A DNA stretch of 26,955 nt. Origin: RGIG4694 sp964501705 (GTDB taxonomy: Bacteria; Bacillota; Clostridia; Oscillospirales; Ruminococcaceae). The stretch is taken from positions 1 through 26,955 of the forward strand of contig CAZCUQ010000016.1 of the NCBI GenBank assembly GCA_964501705.1, in the 5' to 3' direction. The stretch's first letter is position 1. Each line of letters opens with the position of its first letter. Both the position numbers and the translations under genes were made by a program. Under the pieces are notes generated by a model that worked only from the letters and a program-made list of their open reading frames with translations, made no database searches and had not been told where the DNA came from. Positions 7,619 through 15,470 of the stretch are shown one piece after another.

Positions 7619-7752
7619 TGTGCACCAAGTGCTTCTTTTAGGTCTTTAATTGTAACAAACCCCATTTTAACAAGCACAGAACCCAAAGGTATGTTTTGAG
7701 CCTTGCTTTCAGCTAATGCGATTTCAAGCTGTTTTTCGTTAATTTTATACAA
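7619..7752 (-). pseudogene. Fragment of an MshEN (GspE/PilB N-terminal type) domain, broken by the gap
   Basis: Read on the minus strand from a TTG at 7752 the frame gives about 44 residues before the Ns: KINEKQLEIALAES, then IPLGSVLVKMGFVTIKDLKEAL. The LG--L---G-----L--AL spacing is that of the MshEN/T2SS-E N-terminal domain found in secretion and type IV pilus ATPases and some c-di-GMP-binding proteins. There is no ribosome site before the TTG and the frame is closed 15 codons upstream, so this is not a complete gene start. Codon choice (TTA, CTA, GGG, CAA) differs from the neighbours. It may be a contig-end fragment of a repeated gene, or a remnant. Confidence 0.4.
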
Positions 7753-7849
7753 AATATTTAAATTGTAAGCGAAGAAGAAGCTTTGTTAATCTTTTGTTAA
7801 CAAAACAATACAATTTGTACAATATATTAAAACAAACAATTCACATATA

Positions 7850-7878
7850 TTGCTTAAAAATATTTTATAATGTATAAT
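7850..7878 (+). promoter_or_regulatory. Probable promoter of the FliK-like/FhlB-like operon
   Basis: TTGCTT (7850-7855) and TATAAT (7873-7878) are separated by 17 bases; another TATAAT overlaps just upstream (7866-7871). The transcript would begin near 7885, leaving a leader of only about 15-25 bases before the coding region. The 100 bases before it are very AT-rich and include a TTTTGTTAACAAAA palindrome. Confidence 0.5.
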
Positions 7879-7901
7879 AGGTATAGTGTCCGAAAAGCGA
7901 G

Positions 7902-9785
7902 GTGGGATTTACGGCTAATATTCTGAATATAACTACTCCGATAACCCCTAAGGATTACCAGCTTCCGAAATATAACAACAACTCCCAGGCTAACGATTCG
8001 GGGCAGGTATTCAATCTCGGCGACCAGACCCAGGTAGTTAAGGTCAATACCCGCACAGAGGATTTCGCCGAGCAGGATCTTAAAGATACTCTGCTAAATA
8101 CGCCGGAAAATTCGGGAAAGGCGGAAAGCGTGGAGGCGGTTCTCAGCTTCGTAAAAGATCTGCTTTCAAAAGAGACCGTCGAGCTTATCTCTCAGGAGGG
8201 TGACAAGCAGATAATGGCTAAGCTCGCGGAATTCGCCGACGAGGTAATGCTCACGCCCGAAAATCTGACCCGCGATATGATAAATCAACAGTCGAACGCT
8301 ACGATATTCAGCGGGAAATTATGGGATACTCTGCGCGCGGTGATGAAAAACTCTTCCGCTCCCGATATTTCCGAAGCCGTTATGGATTTTGCCAAGGCAA
8401 CGGCGAATAACGCTCAGAAAAACGAGATACTTACATCGCTTTCGGACAATTTCAAATATCTCGCCACTGAGCTTGCTCCCAGCAAGGATGTCTCCAACGA
8501 GCTTCTGAAAGCCTCCGAGATGCTGCGGGGCGCCGACGCGGGAAGAAATTTCGAGGCTTTGAAAAGCACTCTTGTAAAGCTTATAAATTATACGGAGGAA
8601 AGTCTGCTTCTCGACAATAATTCTCAGAAGCTCCTGCCGCTGATAATTCACACGATGTCGCGATACAATGACGACCCTACGTCTCTCAAGCAGAGCTTTG
8701 ACACGGTGATGAACCTTTTTGACAGCGTGAATTTCGGAGAAAAGGCATTACAGGAGCTTCAGACGGCTTCGGGCGCCGCCGAGCCGTCGCGGGAATCGAT
8801 AAGGGAGACTGTAGTAAAGCTTTTTGATAATTTCATTATTAAATCGGATATCCCTCAGAGCGTAAAGTCAAGCTCCGTAAGCAGCGAAAAGGTTATCGCC
8901 GATCAGAATAAGCTTGCGTCTCTTACGAAAATGCTTGCGGCGGGTGTGAAGGTCATGAGCGAGCGAATCGACGCGGACATTCTGAAAACCAATCTCGGCA
9001 CGATAAATCCGCAGAACGGCTCCGCGGCGATAAAGCTTGCCGTCGCGTCGCTTACGCCGAATACTCCGGCGATGGCGGACGCGTTAAATACCATTATAAA
9101 GAATTACGACGATACGGGAGATCTTTCTTCTCTTATAAACAGGCTTTCGGTGCTTCTCGAATCGGTCGACGATATGGATAAAAAGCTTCCGCTTGCGCAC
9201 GTTCTGAACGAATCCCTGTCCGTGCTTGCCGAGGAGGCGGGAGATAATTATACTCCTCCGACAGCGCTTGACACGCTTGCGGATTTTCTTGTCAAGAATA
9301 TAGACGACAGCGCTCTTCAGTCGCTGTCGTCCATGAACAGCGGCGATATGATAAAGACTATGCTTACAAATCCCGGCGTATTCAATCCTCTCATGCACTT
9401 TTTCGTTCCCATCGAGGCTGACGGAACAAGAGCGTTCGGCGAATTATGGGTGGACAAAAACGCCGACAGACAGGACTATTCGGTCTCCATGGATGAAGGC
9501 GTCTCGGAAACGAGTCATATCTTTTTGAATTTCGAGCTTGAAGACGTTGGCTATTTTGAAATGGAAATGTTCGCGAGGGACGAAAACATCAGCATAATGC
9601 TTCTTTGCCCGGAGGGAACCGAAACCCGGTTTGCTCCGCTTAAAACGTCGGTTCCGAGAATAGCGGCGGCTTCGGGTTACAGAGTAACGGCGGCGATAGT
9701 CGATACGCTTGTCAGAAAAAGAACGTTAAATGAGGTATTCCCCATTCTTTCAAAGAAAAGAGGCGGTTTTGATGCCAACGCGTAA
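7902..9785 (+). CDS. Large FliK-like (YlqG-type) protein, probable flagellar hook-length control relative
   Basis: A 627-residue mostly hydrophilic, helix-rich protein without signal peptide or membrane segment. The body (about 40-470) is low in conserved motifs. The C-terminal 130 residues (from about FNPLMHFFVPIEADG) form a compact domain with HIFLNFELEDVGYFEMEMFARDENISIML and a final ASGYRVTAAIVDTL, the layout of the FliK C-terminal domain. The next gene is an FhlB-like protein; this pair order is that of B. subtilis ylqG-ylqH, which supports the call. The start is unclear: GTG 7902 lies inside the ribosome site GAGGTGG (7899-7905), whereas an ACG at 7911 has ideal spacing (product MANILNITTP). 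Function in hook or substrate switching is inferred. Confidence 0.6.
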   Translation: MGFTANILNITTPITPKDYQLPKYNNNSQANDSGQVFNLGDQTQVVKVNTRTEDFAEQDLKDTLLNTPENSGKAESVEAVLSFVKDLLSKETVELISQEGDKQIMAKLAEFADEVMLTPENLTRDMINQQSNATIFSGKLWDTLRAVMKNSSAPDISEAVMDFAKATANNAQKNEILTSLSDNFKYLATELAPSKDVSNELLKASEMLRGADAGRNFEALKSTLVKLINYTEESLLLDNNSQKLLPLIIHTMSRYNDDPTSLKQSFDTVMNLFDSVNFGEKALQELQTASGAAEPSRESIRETVVKLFDNFIIKSDIPQSVKSSSVSSEKVIADQNKLASLTKMLAAGVKVMSERIDADILKTNLGTINPQNGSAAIKLAVASLTPNTPAMADALNTIIKNYDDTGDLSSLINRLSVLLESVDDMDKKLPLAHVLNESLSVLAEEAGDNYTPPTALDTLADFLVKNIDDSALQSLSSMNSGDMIKTMLTNPGVFNPLMHFFVPIEADGTRAFGELWVDKNADRQDYSVSMDEGVSETSHIFLNFELEDVGYFEMEMFARDENISIMLLCPEGTETRFAPLKTSVPRIAAASGYRVTAAIVDTLVRKRTLNEVFPILSKKRGGFDANA

Positions 9786-10050
9786 TATCAATGATCAGAA
9801 AGCGGTCGCTCTGAGATATAATCCTGACAAGGATTACAGTCCCGTCGTCGTTGCAACGGGGCACGGAAGAGCCGCTGAAAGAATCATCTCCCTTGCCGAT
9901 GACAGCGGAGTTCCCATTTACCGCGACGACAGCGCGGCGGCACTGCTTTCCATGCTCGATGTGGGACAGGGGATTCCTCCCGAATTATACTCGGTGGTTG
10001 CGGGAATTTATGTCGAGATATTGAAGCTCGCTAAAAATAAAGACAAATAA
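9772..10050 (+). CDS. FhlB-like protein (FlhB C-terminal-domain homologue, YlqH type)
   Basis: A 92-residue protein starting MPTRNINDQKAVALRYNPDKD. It matches the cytoplasmic C-terminal domain of the flagellar export switch FlhB after its cleavage site: VALRYNPDKDYSPVVVATGHGRAAERIISLADDSGVPIYRDD, then LLSMLDVGQGIPPELYSVVA. It lacks the membrane part and the NPTH autocleavage motif, as expected for stand-alone FhlB proteins. The ATG at 9772 is used because AGAGGCGG precedes it; it overlaps the end of the FliK-like gene by 14 bases, implying translational coupling. Such proteins can partly replace the FlhB C-terminus in export specificity switching; here that role is inferred. Confidence 0.8.
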   Translation: MPTRNINDQKAVALRYNPDKDYSPVVVATGHGRAAERIISLADDSGVPIYRDDSAAALLSMLDVGQGIPPELYSVVAGIYVEILKLAKNKDK

Positions 10051-10063
10051 GAAAGGAATTTTT

Positions 10064-10180
10064 ATGAACAGATTATACAGATTTTTATGGCTTTTCGCGG
10101 CTTTTTTCGGCGGCACTGCGGTTATAGGCACTATTGCGGCAATGCTGAAGGCAACGAAGAGAAAATATATAGAAGTTTAA
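10064..10180 (+). CDS. 38-residue small membrane protein
   Basis: ATG at 10064 follows GAAAGGAATTTTT, giving MNRLYRFLWLFAAFFGG, a hydrophobic stretch to about residue 27 (TAVIGTIAAML) and a basic tail KATKRKYIEV. It has one probable transmembrane helix. It sits 13 bases after the FhlB-like gene and 28 before the flippase gene, on the same strand. I do not recognise a family. It could be an accessory to the flippase or to the export apparatus, but nothing in the sequence decides this. Confidence 0.6.
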   Translation: MNRLYRFLWLFAAFFGGTAVIGTIAAMLKATKRKYIEV

Positions 10181-10208
10181 TGACAGACAAATAAGGATAA
10201 AAAAACCA

Positions 10209-11624
10209 ATGGATAAATACAAAAAACTGATGGGAAATACCGCGGTATTCGCCGTGGGGCAGTTCAGCGCAAAGCTGCTGAGCTTTTTTCTCGTCAGACT
10301 GTATACTGCGACTCTTACGCCCGACGAGTACAGCACGGCGGATATCCTGTACAACACGCTGAATGTTCTGGTGCCCGTGGTAACGTTTTCCATGACGGAC
10401 GCGATAATCCGCTTCGGCGTTGATAAGTCATACGACCGCCGAAAGGTCTACACCTCGGCGAATCTGATGACTCTTGTCGGAATGACGGTCTTTGCGCTCA
10501 CGACGCCGCTCTTCAACAGAACGAAGATTTATCACGGCTATACCATGCTTTTGTTTGTGTACGCGTATTTCAGCTGCTTCCGCTCGCTTGCTTCTCAGCA
10601 GACGAGAGCGAAAGGACTTGTGAGACTTTATGCCATAGACGGAGTCCTGACCACTCTCACGCAGTTCATATGCAATCTGATATTCATGGCTGCGCTCAAA
10701 ATGGGCATAACGGGATATATTCTGTCGTTTATCGTCTCGGATTTTCTTTCATATGTATTTCTGACAGTTTTTGCGTCTCTGCACAAATCACTCGATACGA
10801 AATTCATCGACGCGAAAATGATAAAGGAAATGCTCCGCTATTCCGCGCCGCTTATCCCCACATATCTTATGTGGTGGATAACCTCCTTTTCGGACAGGCT
10901 TTTCGTTCTTCATTACAGCGGAGATACCGTAAACGGGATATATTCCGCCGCGCATAAGATACCTATGCTTGTTATGTTCGTGACCACGATATTCTATCAG
11001 GCATGGCAGCTTTCGTCCATTGAGGAAAGAAAAAGCAAAACTCTCGGAAAATTTTACAGAACGGTTTTCGGAGCGTATTCAAGTCTGCTGTTCATTGCGG
11101 CGGCGGGACTTATCATGATCTGTTTCCCGCTCTCGGAGATACTTCTGAGCGGAGATAAATACGACGGAGCGGAGTATTTTTCCGTGATACTTATTATTGC
11201 GGTTTTGTTTCAGTGTCTCTGCCAGTTTTTGTCAAGCATATATTCAGTTGAAAAGAAGTCATTAAACAGCTGTCTTACGGCGTTTGCGGCAGCTTTTGCG
11301 AATATCGTGCTGGACGCTCTGCTCGTTCCCGAAAGAGGACCTTACGGAGCGGCTGCCGCAACCGCAGCGGCGTATTTTACCTGCTTCGTCATAAGAATTA
11401 TAGATTCGAGAAGATATATCCGCTTTAAAGTGGATTTTGTAAAGATAACAGTAAATACGTTGGTTCTTATTGCGATGGCGGCTCTTTTCATTACCCGCCC
11501 GAAGCTTTATGTACTGTTAATTATCGTGTGCTTTGTTTTTGTGCTGCTCATCAATCTGGGCGCGCTTGTAAATACGGCGGCGAAGCTTCTCGGAAAGAGA
11601 AAACCCGCCCCCGCAAAGGATTAA
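10209..11624 (+). CDS. Polysaccharide flippase / polysaccharide biosynthesis membrane protein (MOP superfamily, Wzx-like)
   Basis: A 471-residue integral membrane protein with about 12-14 hydrophobic segments spread over its length. It starts MDKYKKLMGNTAVFAVGQFSAKLLSFFLVRLYTATLTPDEY, the typical opening of polysaccharide_synt / RfbX-like flippases, with the 'YTATLTPDEYSTADI' motif after the first helix. Later come SAPLIPTYLMWWITSFSDRLFVLHYSG and IYSAAHKIPML, also family marks. It would move undecaprenyl-linked glycans across the membrane. AAGGA lies upstream of the ATG. No glycosyltransferase gene is nearby, so the glycan cannot be named. The lysozyme-like gene follows after three bases. Confidence 0.85.
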   Translation: MDKYKKLMGNTAVFAVGQFSAKLLSFFLVRLYTATLTPDEYSTADILYNTLNVLVPVVTFSMTDAIIRFGVDKSYDRRKVYTSANLMTLVGMTVFALTTPLFNRTKIYHGYTMLLFVYAYFSCFRSLASQQTRAKGLVRLYAIDGVLTTLTQFICNLIFMAALKMGITGYILSFIVSDFLSYVFLTVFASLHKSLDTKFIDAKMIKEMLRYSAPLIPTYLMWWITSFSDRLFVLHYSGDTVNGIYSAAHKIPMLVMFVTTIFYQAWQLSSIEERKSKTLGKFYRTVFGAYSSLLFIAAAGLIMICFPLSEILLSGDKYDGAEYFSVILIIAVLFQCLCQFLSSIYSVEKKSLNSCLTAFAAAFANIVLDALLVPERGPYGAAAATAAAYFTCFVIRIIDSRRYIRFKVDFVKITVNTLVLIAMAALFITRPKLYVLLIIVCFVFVLLINLGALVNTAAKLLGKRKPAPAKD

Positions 11625-11627
11625 AAA

Positions 11628-12593
11628 ATGGGATCTGAAAAGAAAAGACATATTTTGACGTTTGCCGTGATTTTTTCGGTATTTCTCCTGCTTATAGCAA
11701 TAATTGTCACGCTTGCGGCAAAAAACAAAAAATTATCCGAACAGCTAAGCGCCGACGAGGATTATATCTCGGCCGCCGCGTCAAGGGTGTACGAATATTA
11801 CGGATCGAAGGACTATATCGAGATAAGCGATTATTCCAATGACAAAATAATACTCAAGGCTCTCGAAAATGTGCCGAAAACCGAGTTGAAACCCGAAAAT
11901 CTCTCGTCCGACGGGGATTTCCGCTATTATACCGAAAACGGTGAGGTAACCTCGAAGCTCGGCGTTGATGTTTCCTATTTTCAGGGAGATATCGACTGGC
12001 AGATCGTGAAAGAGGCGGGGATAGAATTCGCCATGATACGCGCGGGGTACCGAGGCTACGAATCCGGCAAGATCAACAAGGATCCGCGCTTTGACGAATA
12101 TATGTCGGGCGCGGCCGAGGCGGGGATCGAAACGGGAATTTATTTTTATTCTCAGGCTGTGACTGTCGAAGAAGCCGAAGCCGAGGCGGAATTTGTCCTG
12201 TCTCAGACCGAGGGGTACGACATAACATATCCTGTGGTTTTCGACTGGGAGCTTACGGGAGAAGAATCCGCGCGGACAAACGGTTTATCTCCCGCTCTGC
12301 TGACCGATATCACCGCAAAGTTCTGCAGCACCGTTGCGGGAGCGGGATATATCCCGATGATCTATTCATCAAAGAGGCAGGCGCTTCTGCGGACGGACAT
12401 GGACTGTCTTTATATGTTTGATTTCTGGCTGTGCGAGTATGCGGAAAGTCCCGAATATCCTTACATATATCAGATGTGGCAGTATTCCTCCGATGCCGAG
12501 GTTCCCGGCATAAAAGGGAAAGTTGATATCAACATCAGTTTCATTGACTACACCAAGGAAAGAATGGGCGTGATGAGCGGGGAATTTACCTGA
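11628..12593 (+). CDS. Membrane-anchored GH25 family muramidase (lysozyme)
   Basis: A 321-residue protein. KKR then a hydrophobic segment at about 10-30 (LTFAVIFSVFLLLIAIIVTLA) forms an N-terminal anchor or uncleaved signal. A spacer of about 80 residues leads to the GH25 domain (about 110-315), with GVDVSYFQGDIDW (D114), FAMIRAGYRGYESG, TGIYFYSQAVTVEEAEAEA, the catalytic VVFDWE (D206, E208), YIPMIYSS and the closing QMWQYSSDA-VPGIKGKVDIN. The enzyme would cleave the N-acetylmuramic acid to N-acetylglucosamine bond outside the membrane. It lies three bases after the flippase gene, with AAAGGA before the ATG, so both are co-expressed. A host autolysin is more likely than a phage endolysin, as no phage genes are near. 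Confidence 0.88.
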   Translation: MGSEKKRHILTFAVIFSVFLLLIAIIVTLAAKNKKLSEQLSADEDYISAAASRVYEYYGSKDYIEISDYSNDKIILKALENVPKTELKPENLSSDGDFRYYTENGEVTSKLGVDVSYFQGDIDWQIVKEAGIEFAMIRAGYRGYESGKINKDPRFDEYMSGAAEAGIETGIYFYSQAVTVEEAEAEAEFVLSQTEGYDITYPVVFDWELTGEESARTNGLSPALLTDITAKFCSTVAGAGYIPMIYSSKRQALLRTDMDCLYMFDFWLCEYAESPEYPYIYQMWQYSSDAEVPGIKGKVDINISFIDYTKERMGVMSGEFT

Positions 12594-12681
12594 AGTTTAA
12601 TTTTTGCTTTCAAGTTACTTTTCGCTGTCTGTTACTCTTATCGAAAAGATTGATTTCTGTCAACTTCATGTTGGATTTTAT

Positions 12682-12761
12682 CAGACTTCCCCGGAAACCG
12701 GAGTGCGGCTGACGGCGAAAGATTTTGTCAGCAGCGGCGCGCCGGTTTCCGGGGAGGTCTG
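12682..12761 (+). promoter_or_regulatory. Long GC-rich hairpin in the leader of the hem operon
   Basis: Arms at 12682-12701 and 12742-12761 are complementary over 20 bp with a single G-U pair (core CCCCGGAAACCGG against CCGGTTTCCGGGG). Inside, a further GCG/CGC pairing (12705-12707 with 12738-12740) and a 6-bp GCTGAC/GTCAGC stem (12708-12713 with 12727-12732) extend it. It stands about 90 bases past the lysozyme stop and 126 before hemA. No T-tract follows, so it is not an ordinary terminator. It matches none of the riboswitch signatures I know (no B12 box, no T-box). Confidence 0.6.
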
Positions 12762-12796
12762 TTCATATTCTCAGACGAAAAAAACTGTGAAACGTT

Positions 12797-12828
12797 ATTT
12801 TCGCAAATTCCGGTTCCTCGGCGAAAAT
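12797..12828 (+). promoter_or_regulatory. Second hairpin in the hemA leader
   Basis: ATTTTCGC (12797-12804) and GCGAAAAT (12821-12828) form an 8-bp perfect stem around a 16-base loop AATTCCGGTTCCTCG-like. It follows the larger hairpin by 35 bases and ends about 60 bases before the hemA ATG. The rest of 12594-12887 shows no convincing gene; a confident promoter for hemA is not visible either. Confidence 0.45.
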
Positions 12829-12887
12829 GTCAGGCGGCAGGCAAGTATTATATCGCGTAAATTATAGGGTGAAAAGGCGGTGAAAGG

Positions 12888-14006
12888 ATGATATGCGTCA
12901 GCATAAACTATAAAAAAGCGGATGAGCGAATCCGCGGTCTTTTTGCGTTTGACGGGAATAAAAGGAAACAGCTTTCCGTATTGCTTACGGATTCGGGAGC
13001 AGCGGAAAATGTGATCCTGTGTACCTGTTCCAGAACGGAAATATATGCCTGCGGAAATATCTCCGCAGAGCAGATAATGAAGAAAATATCCGAATTATCG
13101 GGCGCTGCCGAAATAAAACAGTACGTTATGATATTTGTCGGGAACAGCGCGATAAGTCATCTTTTCAGAGTTGCCTGCGGCATTGATTCCATGGTGATGG
13201 GCGAGGACGAGATACTCGGACAGACAAGAAACGCTTACAAGGAAGCTTGTGACAGAGGCAATGTTTCAAATAAGCTGCACATGATATTTCAGGCGGCGAT
13301 CGCCTGTGCGAAAAAGATAAAAACGGATACATCCGTTTCGGGAATTCCCGTTTCCGCCGCTACGCTTGCGGCAAACGAGGCCGTTCATTGGGGCAATGAT
13401 ATCTTTATAATAGGCGCGTCGGGAAAAATAGGAAACAGTACTCTTAAAAATATTCTTTCCCATAAAAACGCAAGAGTGACCGTCACCGCGAGAAAGCATA
13501 TTCCCGATATCGGCGAAAAAATGCGTGACAGGGTAAAAATCGTTCCCTATGAGGACAGATATCTGTATATTGACGGCGCGGACTGCGTTATCAGCGCCAC
13601 TTCCTGTCCCGTGTATACGCTTACAGGGGATAAGCTCCTGCACAGTATTTTTTCGGAGAAGCCGCGTCTGTTTATTGATCTGGCGGTTCCGCGCGATATT
13701 GATGAAAGCATTTCAGAAATGAAAAACGTCAGGCTCTTGGGAATCGACTGTTTTAAAAAAATTGCGGAAAAGAACAATGATATAAAGCTGTCGGAACGGG
13801 ATAAAGCGGAAGCTATCATCAAAGCGGAAACGGAGACGCTCCGCAAAGGAATGGCAATGCAAAATTTTTTGTCTTTGAGTCGGAATGTTAAAAGCAAGCT
13901 TGATGAAAAGGGCATAGAACCGTTGATGTATAAGCTGAAATCGGAACTGAGCGCCGACAGCTTTGAAGAAGTCGCGGAAATTATCGGTAATTTCGGAAAG
14001 GATTAA
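12888..14006 (+). CDS. hemA: Glutamyl-tRNA reductase
   Basis: A 372-residue enzyme that reduces glutamyl-tRNA(Glu) to glutamate-1-semialdehyde with NADPH, the first step of the C5 route to tetrapyrroles. The catalytic cysteine is C47 in TCSRTE (usual TCNRTE). Other marks are SHLFRVACGIDSMVMGEDEILGQTRNAY, the NADPH fold around IFIIGASGKIGNSTLKN, and LFIDLAVPRDID. It is shorter than the usual ~420 residues because the C-terminal dimerisation helix region is reduced. The ATG at 12888 follows AGGCGG and GAAAGG. It heads the hem operon, with sirC starting two bases after its stop. Confidence 0.93.
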   Translation: MICVSINYKKADERIRGLFAFDGNKRKQLSVLLTDSGAAENVILCTCSRTEIYACGNISAEQIMKKISELSGAAEIKQYVMIFVGNSAISHLFRVACGIDSMVMGEDEILGQTRNAYKEACDRGNVSNKLHMIFQAAIACAKKIKTDTSVSGIPVSAATLAANEAVHWGNDIFIIGASGKIGNSTLKNILSHKNARVTVTARKHIPDIGEKMRDRVKIVPYEDRYLYIDGADCVISATSCPVYTLTGDKLLHSIFSEKPRLFIDLAVPRDIDESISEMKNVRLLGIDCFKKIAEKNNDIKLSERDKAEAIIKAETETLRKGMAMQNFLSLSRNVKSKLDEKGIEPLMYKLKSELSADSFEEVAEIIGNFGKD

Positions 14007-14008
14007 TT

Positions 14009-14638
14009 ATGGGATATTTTCCTTTTTTCATGGATATTAAAAATAAGCGGATAGTTATTGCGGGCGGCGGAAATGTAGCTTTCCGAAAGGCGGAAAAGCT
14101 GCTGCCCTTCGAGCCTGAGATAACCGTTGTCGCTCCCGCGTTCTGCCGTGAGTTACAGGCTCTTGACGGCATTTGCATGAAAACCGGGGAGTTTGAGGAC
14201 AGTGATCTGAACGGCGCGTTCGCGGTGATTGCCGCAACGGACAGCAGTGAGCTGAACGGGCATATTTACAGGCTGTGCACCCAAAAAAATATCCTGATAA
14301 ACACAGTGGATGACAAGGATAAATGCGGATTTATTTTTCCCGCGCTGGTGAAGCGGGGAGATATTACTATCGGGATATCCACTTCGGGAAAAAGCCCGCT
14401 TTTCGCGGGATATCTTCGTGAATATATCGAGGAAGAGCTTGACGGCGGTATGACGGACGCCCTTGAAATTCTGGATAAATACCGAAGTTATGTAAAAAGC
14501 GTTTTTCCCGCGCAGGGACAGCGGAAGGAAGCCTTTGAAGCGATACTCGATATGTGTCTCGCCTGCGGTGAAAATGCTCCCGGCGATGATGATATAAGAT
14601 CGATGCTTGATAAGATCGGGAGAAAATATGAAGCTTAA
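14009..14638 (+). CDS. sirC: Precorrin-2 dehydrogenase / siroheme synthase N-terminal-type protein
   Basis: A 209-residue protein matching the N-terminal part of CysG. It opens MGYFPFFMDIKNKRIVIAGGGNVAFRKAEKLL, an NAD-binding GGGNVA loop, then FAVIAATDSSELNGHIY, INTVDDKDKCGFIFPALVKRGDITIGISTSGKSP. It oxidises precorrin-2 to sirohydrochlorin; in two-domain versions it also inserts iron, and whether this one does is unclear. The product feeds siroheme (needed by the sulfite reductase at 20622) or cobalamin. It is placed between hemA and hemC, overlapping hemC by 11 bases. Confidence 0.88.
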   Translation: MGYFPFFMDIKNKRIVIAGGGNVAFRKAEKLLPFEPEITVVAPAFCRELQALDGICMKTGEFEDSDLNGAFAVIAATDSSELNGHIYRLCTQKNILINTVDDKDKCGFIFPALVKRGDITIGISTSGKSPLFAGYLREYIEEELDGGMTDALEILDKYRSYVKSVFPAQGQRKEAFEAILDMCLACGENAPGDDDIRSMLDKIGRKYEA

Positions 14639-15470
14639 AATCGGAACAAGAAAAAGCAAGCTTGCTCTCAGGCAGGCGGAAATGGCTGCCGCCGCCATAA
14701 AAGAAAAATTTCCCGGTTCGGAAACGGAATTTGTTTATATTTCTACCGAGGGTGATCGTGTGACCGACAGACCTCTTTCGCAGATGAGCGGCAAGGGAGT
14801 TTTTGTATCGGAAATAGAAAAAGCCCTTATTGACGGGCGTATTGATATGGCTGTTCACAGCGCGAAGGATATGTCGGTAAGCTGTGCCGCGGGACTTGCC
14901 GTGACGGGTGTACTGGAAAGAGGCTGTCCCATAGATGTCATTATTTCCGTTAAAGGAAGGGAAACGGGCAATATCATCGGCACGGGAAGTGTGCGCCGCA
15001 GAACAGCTGCCGGGAGGCTTTTCCCCGATGCGGATATCAGAGATATCAGAGGAAATATCGATACAAGGCTTCAGAAGCTCCGCAGCGGCGAATATGACAG
15101 CATTATTCTCGCAAAGGCGGGAATTGAGCGGCTGGGGCTTGATATGACTGACTTTTTTATTGCGGATATGAGCTATGGACCCGCTTCACCCTGTCAGGGA
15201 ATAATTGCGCTTGAAACAAAAGCAGCGGGATACGCTGCCGATATCGCGGGGGCAGTGTCACATGAAGATACTTATTTCTGCTTTGAAACGGAGAGATATA
15301 CAATGAAGCTTCTGGGCGCCGACTGCACAAAGCCGATAGGCGCATACGCGGAAATAAACGGAGACAGGATAGAGCTTGGAGTAACAAACGACGGACTGAA
15401 AATACTGAAAGGCGAAGCTGAAATCAGCGAGCGTTTTTCTTTGGCGGAAAGACTGGTGAGCGAGCTGTGA
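14628..15470 (+). CDS. hemC: Porphobilinogen deaminase (hydroxymethylbilane synthase)
   Basis: A 280-residue enzyme that joins four porphobilinogens into hydroxymethylbilane. Family marks: KIGTRKSKLALRQ at the start, MAVHSAKDM with catalytic D81, GTGSVRRRTAAGRLFPD, DIRGNIDTRLQKL, and C233 in LGADCTKPIGAYAEI, which carries the dipyrromethane cofactor. It is slightly short for the family (about 300-310), due to a brief C-terminal domain. ATG 14628 is chosen as GGGAGAAAAT precedes it and the N-terminus fits; an upstream in-frame ATG adds seven unlikely residues. Its stop overlaps the GTG start of the next gene in GTGA. Confidence 0.93.
   Translation: MKLKIGTRKSKLALRQAEMAAAAIKEKFPGSETEFVYISTEGDRVTDRPLSQMSGKGVFVSEIEKALIDGRIDMAVHSAKDMSVSCAAGLAVTGVLERGCPIDVIISVKGRETGNIIGTGSVRRRTAAGRLFPDADIRDIRGNIDTRLQKLRSGEYDSIILAKAGIERLGLDMTDFFIADMSYGPASPCQGIIALETKAAGYAADIAGAVSHEDTYFCFETERYTMKLLGADCTKPIGAYAEINGDRIELGVTNDGLKILKGEAEISERFSLAERLVSEL

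Larger units (their letters stand above)
7577..7754. repeat. 32-bp exact direct repeat flanking the scaffold gap
   Basis: The same 32 bases occur at 7577-7608, ending exactly where the Ns begin, and at 7723-7754. The copy on the right lies over the first codons of the MshEN fragment; the left copy lacks the rest of that coding frame and runs into a stop after two more codons. An exact short repeat ending at a contig break is what assembly-graph overlaps produce, so the join may be wrong or the true sequence may simply merge the two copies. Confidence 0.8.

Noticed and set aside
7483..7752. A continuous gene across the Ns
   Set aside because: The reading frame through ten arbitrary Ns has no meaning; the left part encodes nothing recognisable and contains the che promoter.
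11628..12593. Phage endolysin and prophage
   Set aside because: The GH25 protein has a membrane anchor and no holin, portal, tail or integrase genes are near.
12604..12867. An open frame of 87 codons in the hemA leader
   Set aside because: It starts at TTG without a ribosome site, runs through the perfect hairpin arms, and the protein resembles nothing; the stretch is better explained as structured leader.
12594..12887. Cobalamin riboswitch or T-box before hemA
   Set aside because: No B12 box or GCCACTG-type core, and no T-box sequence or terminator/antiterminator pair, could be found.
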